From an uncultured Gammaproteobacteria bacterium (GTDB lineage Bacteria; Pseudomonadota; Gammaproteobacteria; Magnimaribacterales; Magnimaribacteraceae): a DNA stretch of 48,108 nt. The first letter of the stretch is position 1, and each line of letters starts with the position of its first letter. Shown piece after piece: positions 46,349 to 48,108 of the stretch. Location of the stretch: positions 1 to 48,108 of the forward strand of contig CAJWPI010000011.1 of assembly GCA_913045055.1 (NCBI GenBank), read 5' to 3'. Under the pieces are notes generated by a model. The model had not been told where the DNA came from. It did not search any database and saw only the letters and a program-made list of their open reading frames with translations. A program made the position numbers and the translations under genes.

Positions 46349-46433
46349 GCGGATGTGGTGGAATTGGTAGACACGCTAGATTTAGGTTCTAGTGCCGAAA
46401 GGTGTGGGGGTTCGAGTCCCTTCATCCGCACCA
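46349..46433 (+). tRNA. tRNA-Leu (TAG anticodon)
   Basis: Acceptor GCGGATG pairs with CATCCGC. The D-arm is GTGGAATTGGTAGACAC, the anticodon stem CTAGA/TCTAG encloses TTTAGGT (anticodon TAG), a class II variable arm GTGCCGAAAGGTGT follows, then GGGTTCGAGTCCC, with CCA encoded. It reads CUA and probably other CUN codons. Confidence 0.97.
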
Positions 46434-46441
46434 AAAAAGAA

Positions 46442-47350
46442 TTATTTTTTGTTTTGTATTTTTCCGTAAGCCTTGAGTATTAAATCTCTCATCCAAATAT
46501 TGGAAGCATCTTGATCTTTACTTTCATGCCAATACAAATGAAGGATTAGAGGGTCGATTTTAAAAGGGAGTGCTAGAGTTTTTAAATCTCTTCCTCTTGC
46601 AAAACTTTTTATTGAAGTAATAGCAAGATCAGATTGCTGGATTATGTATGGAGCAACTAAATAATGTTGAGCTCTTAAAGCAATTCTTCTCGATACACCA
46701 AGCCTATTTAAAGTCATATCCACATGCCCAATTCCAGAACTTCTCTTAGATATCTGTATATGCGATAAAGATAAATAGTCTTCTAATGAGAGTTTTCTTT
46801 TTTTAGCTATGGGGTGACCTTTTCTCACGATGAGCACATAATTATCTGAATAAATTTTTCTGTTCTTTAAAGTCGAGTCAGCATGTATGGGTGGATCAAT
46901 TGCAAAGTCTATGTTCCCAGAAGCTAAATCTCTTGGAGTTTCTTCTCTAGGGGTAAGATAACTTTCTACATCTACTCTAGGAGCTTTTTGGCTTAACCTT
47001 TGTATTAACTCAGGAAGCAGCCTATATTCTGAAGTATCTCCTATTGATATCTTAAAAATGTTATGAGCTGTTTTTGGATTAAATGTCTCTGACTCATTAA
47101 TGGTATTTCTCATAAGATTTAGTGCATTTCTAATATCAGGCATTATATTCTGGGCAACAGGTGTAGGAATCATCCCTTTGGAAGTTCTAATAAATAATTC
47201 ATCCTTAAAAGTATCTCTTAGTCTAGAAAGTGCATTACTAACAGCTGGTTGGGTTATTCCCAAGATTTCAGCAGCCTTTGTTAAATTCCTTTCTGTATAA
47301 ATAACTTCAAAGGTTAGAAATAGATTCAAATCCGTTTTTGTAAAACTCAT
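46442..47350 (-). CDS. LysR-family transcriptional regulator
   Basis: At 302 aa it has the N-terminal winged helix-turn-helix (LNLFLTFEVIYTERNLTKAA, GITQPAVSNALSRLRDTF, DELFIRTSKGMIPTP) and a C-terminal periplasmic-binding-protein-like effector domain (HNIFKISIGDTSEYRLLPEL, DYLSLSHIQISKRSSGIGHV). The DNA-binding part resembles the NodD/LeuO group. It is divergent from an acyl-CoA dehydrogenase gene with a palindrome in between, so it probably controls that gene and itself. The inducer is unknown. Confidence 0.93.
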   Translation of the reverse strand: MSFTKTDLNLFLTFEVIYTERNLTKAAEILGITQPAVSNALSRLRDTFKDELFIRTSKGMIPTPVAQNIMPDIRNALNLMRNTINESETFNPKTAHNIFKISIGDTSEYRLLPELIQRLSQKAPRVDVESYLTPREETPRDLASGNIDFAIDPPIHADSTLKNRKIYSDNYVLIVRKGHPIAKKRKLSLEDYLSLSHIQISKRSSGIGHVDMTLNRLGVSRRIALRAQHYLVAPYIIQQSDLAITSIKSFARGRDLKTLALPFKIDPLILHLYWHESKDQDASNIWMRDLILKAYGKIQNKK

Positions 47351-47449
47351 AAAATAAACTATATAAAATAAAAAATTCTATTATCTGTGGATGGACTACT
47401 TAACTTTAAGGAACTATCATTGTTTGAAAGTTCGGTTAAGGTATTTTCT

Positions 47450-47470
47450 ATTATAAATGAAATTTATAAT
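47450..47470. promoter_or_regulatory. Perfect inverted repeat, candidate LysR operator
   Basis: ATTATAAAT and its exact reverse complement ATTTATAAT are separated by GAA. They contain a centred T-N11-A, the core pattern of LysR-type sites. The site lies 40 nt before the acyl-CoA dehydrogenase ATG and 99 nt before the regulator ATG. AT-rich palindromes arise more easily by chance here, but position and perfection are suggestive. Confidence 0.5.
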
Positions 47471-47500
47471 ATATAGAATCATTAATTCGCGAAATTTATA

Positions 47501-47505
47501 GGGAG
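47501..47505 (+). promoter_or_regulatory. Ribosome site of the final acyl-CoA dehydrogenase gene
   Basis: GGGAG (47501-47505) lies 5 nt before the ATG at 47511 and supports that start for a gene that has no stop inside the window. Confidence 0.6.
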
Positions 47506-47510
47506 AAATA

Positions 47511-48108
47511 ATGCAATTTGAACATTCTAAGAAATCATTAGATTTACAACAAAGAGTTTCTAAATTTATGGATGATCACATTTATCCTTCTGAGGAAATA
47601 TATTCTCAGCAAATGGAAGAATTCACCAAGAAAGGAAATAGGTGGCAGATTCCTCAAATTATCGAAGACAAAAAGAAAATAGCTAAGGATGAGGGCTTGT
47701 GGAATCTATTTTTACCTGAGAATCCTATGGGGGAAAGCATGAGTAATTTGGACTATGCTCCTATATGTGAATTAATGGGTAGATCGTCTATAGCTTCAGA
47801 GATATTCAACTGTTCTGCCCCGGATACCGGCAACATGGAAGTACTGGCACAATATGGTACACCTGAACAACAAGAAGAATGGTTGAAGCCTATGTTAGAA
47901 GGAGAGATCAGGTCTGCTTTTGGTATGACAGAACCAAATGTTGCTTCATCAGATGCAACAAATATAAGTAGTTCAATTGAAGCTGATGGAGATGAATATG
48001 TAATTAATGGAGAAAAATGGTGGACATCAGGAGCAGGTGATCCGAGATGTAAACTTATTATTTTTATGGGTGTAACAAATCCAGATAACCCTAAACACTC
48101 TAGACAAT
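47511..48108 (+). CDS. Acyl-CoA dehydrogenase (ACAD10/11-like), 3' end outside window
   Basis: The open frame gives 199 residues and runs off the window. It begins [19 protein letters not shown], followed by [75 protein letters not shown] and [20 protein letters not shown]. The [10 protein letters not shown] and [13 protein letters not shown] segments are typical of the ACAD10/ACAD11 type of long-chain or 4-hydroxy acyl-CoA dehydrogenases. The N-terminal kinase part of animal ACAD10/11 is absent. Likely regulated by the divergent LysR protein. Confidence 0.88.
   Translation, partial: MQFEHSKKSLDLQQRVSKFMDDHIYPSEEIYSQQMEEFTKKGNRWQIPQIIEDKKKIAKDEGLWNLFLPENPMGESMSNLDYAPICELMGRSSIASEIFNCSAPDTGNMEVLAQYGTPEQQEEWLKPMLEGEIRSAFGMTEPNVASSDATNISSSIEADGDEYVINGEKWWTSGAGDPRCKLIIFMGVTNPDNPKHSRQ

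Overview
The window is AT-rich and gene-dense, with coding on both strands and almost no spare DNA; no stretch longer than 300 bases lacks a gene. The smc-zipA-ligA order (ZipA is a gammaproteobacterial division protein), a full ccmABCDEFGHI set, mnmC and DUF4136/SLT lipoproteins point to a gammaproteobacterium. The base composition and crowding of fatty-acid-type enzymes resemble marine SAR86-like lineages, but that placement is an inference.

Region 1 (1-5543) is mixed. It has a secreted small protein translationally coupled to a 32-residue membrane peptide, then tRNA-Ser(GCT). A SnoaL-like gene and a cut-off small ORF follow, lying between the tRNA and a duplicate of the tRNA 3' end, which looks like an integration scar. 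SelO, a sulfotransferase and a membrane-anchored family 2 glycosyltransferase complete the region.

Region 2 (5626-24746) is the centrepiece: twenty genes in one direction, with gaps of at most 35 nt or short overlaps, opened by a strong AGGAGG site and closed by a hairpin terminator. The content matches lower steroid (cholesterol/androstane nucleus) degradation. It holds an HsaC-like extradiol dioxygenase, HsaE/HsaG/HsaF for the A/B-ring fragment, FadD3-like HIP-CoA ligase, IpdA/IpdB/IpdC/IpdF, EchA20, FadA6, and two heteromeric acyl-CoA dehydrogenase pairs (FadE31/FadE32-like and IpdE2/IpdE1-like). It also holds an EthD-like protein, an extra enoyl-CoA hydratase and a D-2-hydroxyacid dehydrogenase. 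The most unusual part is a KshA-like Rieske oxygenase that is split. A 154-aa protein carries the [2Fe-2S] ligands, and the next gene carries the mononuclear-iron catalytic domain plus a remnant of a Rieske fold without cluster ligands. HsaA/HsaB, HsaD, KstD and the KshB reductase are not in the window.

Region 3 (24773-28438, minus strand) has an aldehyde dehydrogenase, an orphan acyl-CoA carboxylase carboxyltransferase, tRNA-Arg(CCT) and HisI. Region 4 (28552-34930, plus) is the cytochrome c maturation operon. Region 5 (35044-41379, plus) is smc-zipA-ligA followed by two lipoproteins; the SMC is only 825 aa and appears to lack a hinge domain. Region 6 (41376-45551, minus) has an acyl-CoA dehydrogenase pair resembling steroid side-chain alpha2beta2 enzymes, with mnmC downstream. 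Region 7 (45612-48108) has a coiled-coil membrane protein, tRNA-Leu(TAG), a LysR regulator, and a divergent acyl-CoA dehydrogenase gene that runs off the window. A perfect palindrome lies between the last two.

Names such as IpdA or FadE31 were assigned by recalling family sequences and gene context, not by a database search.
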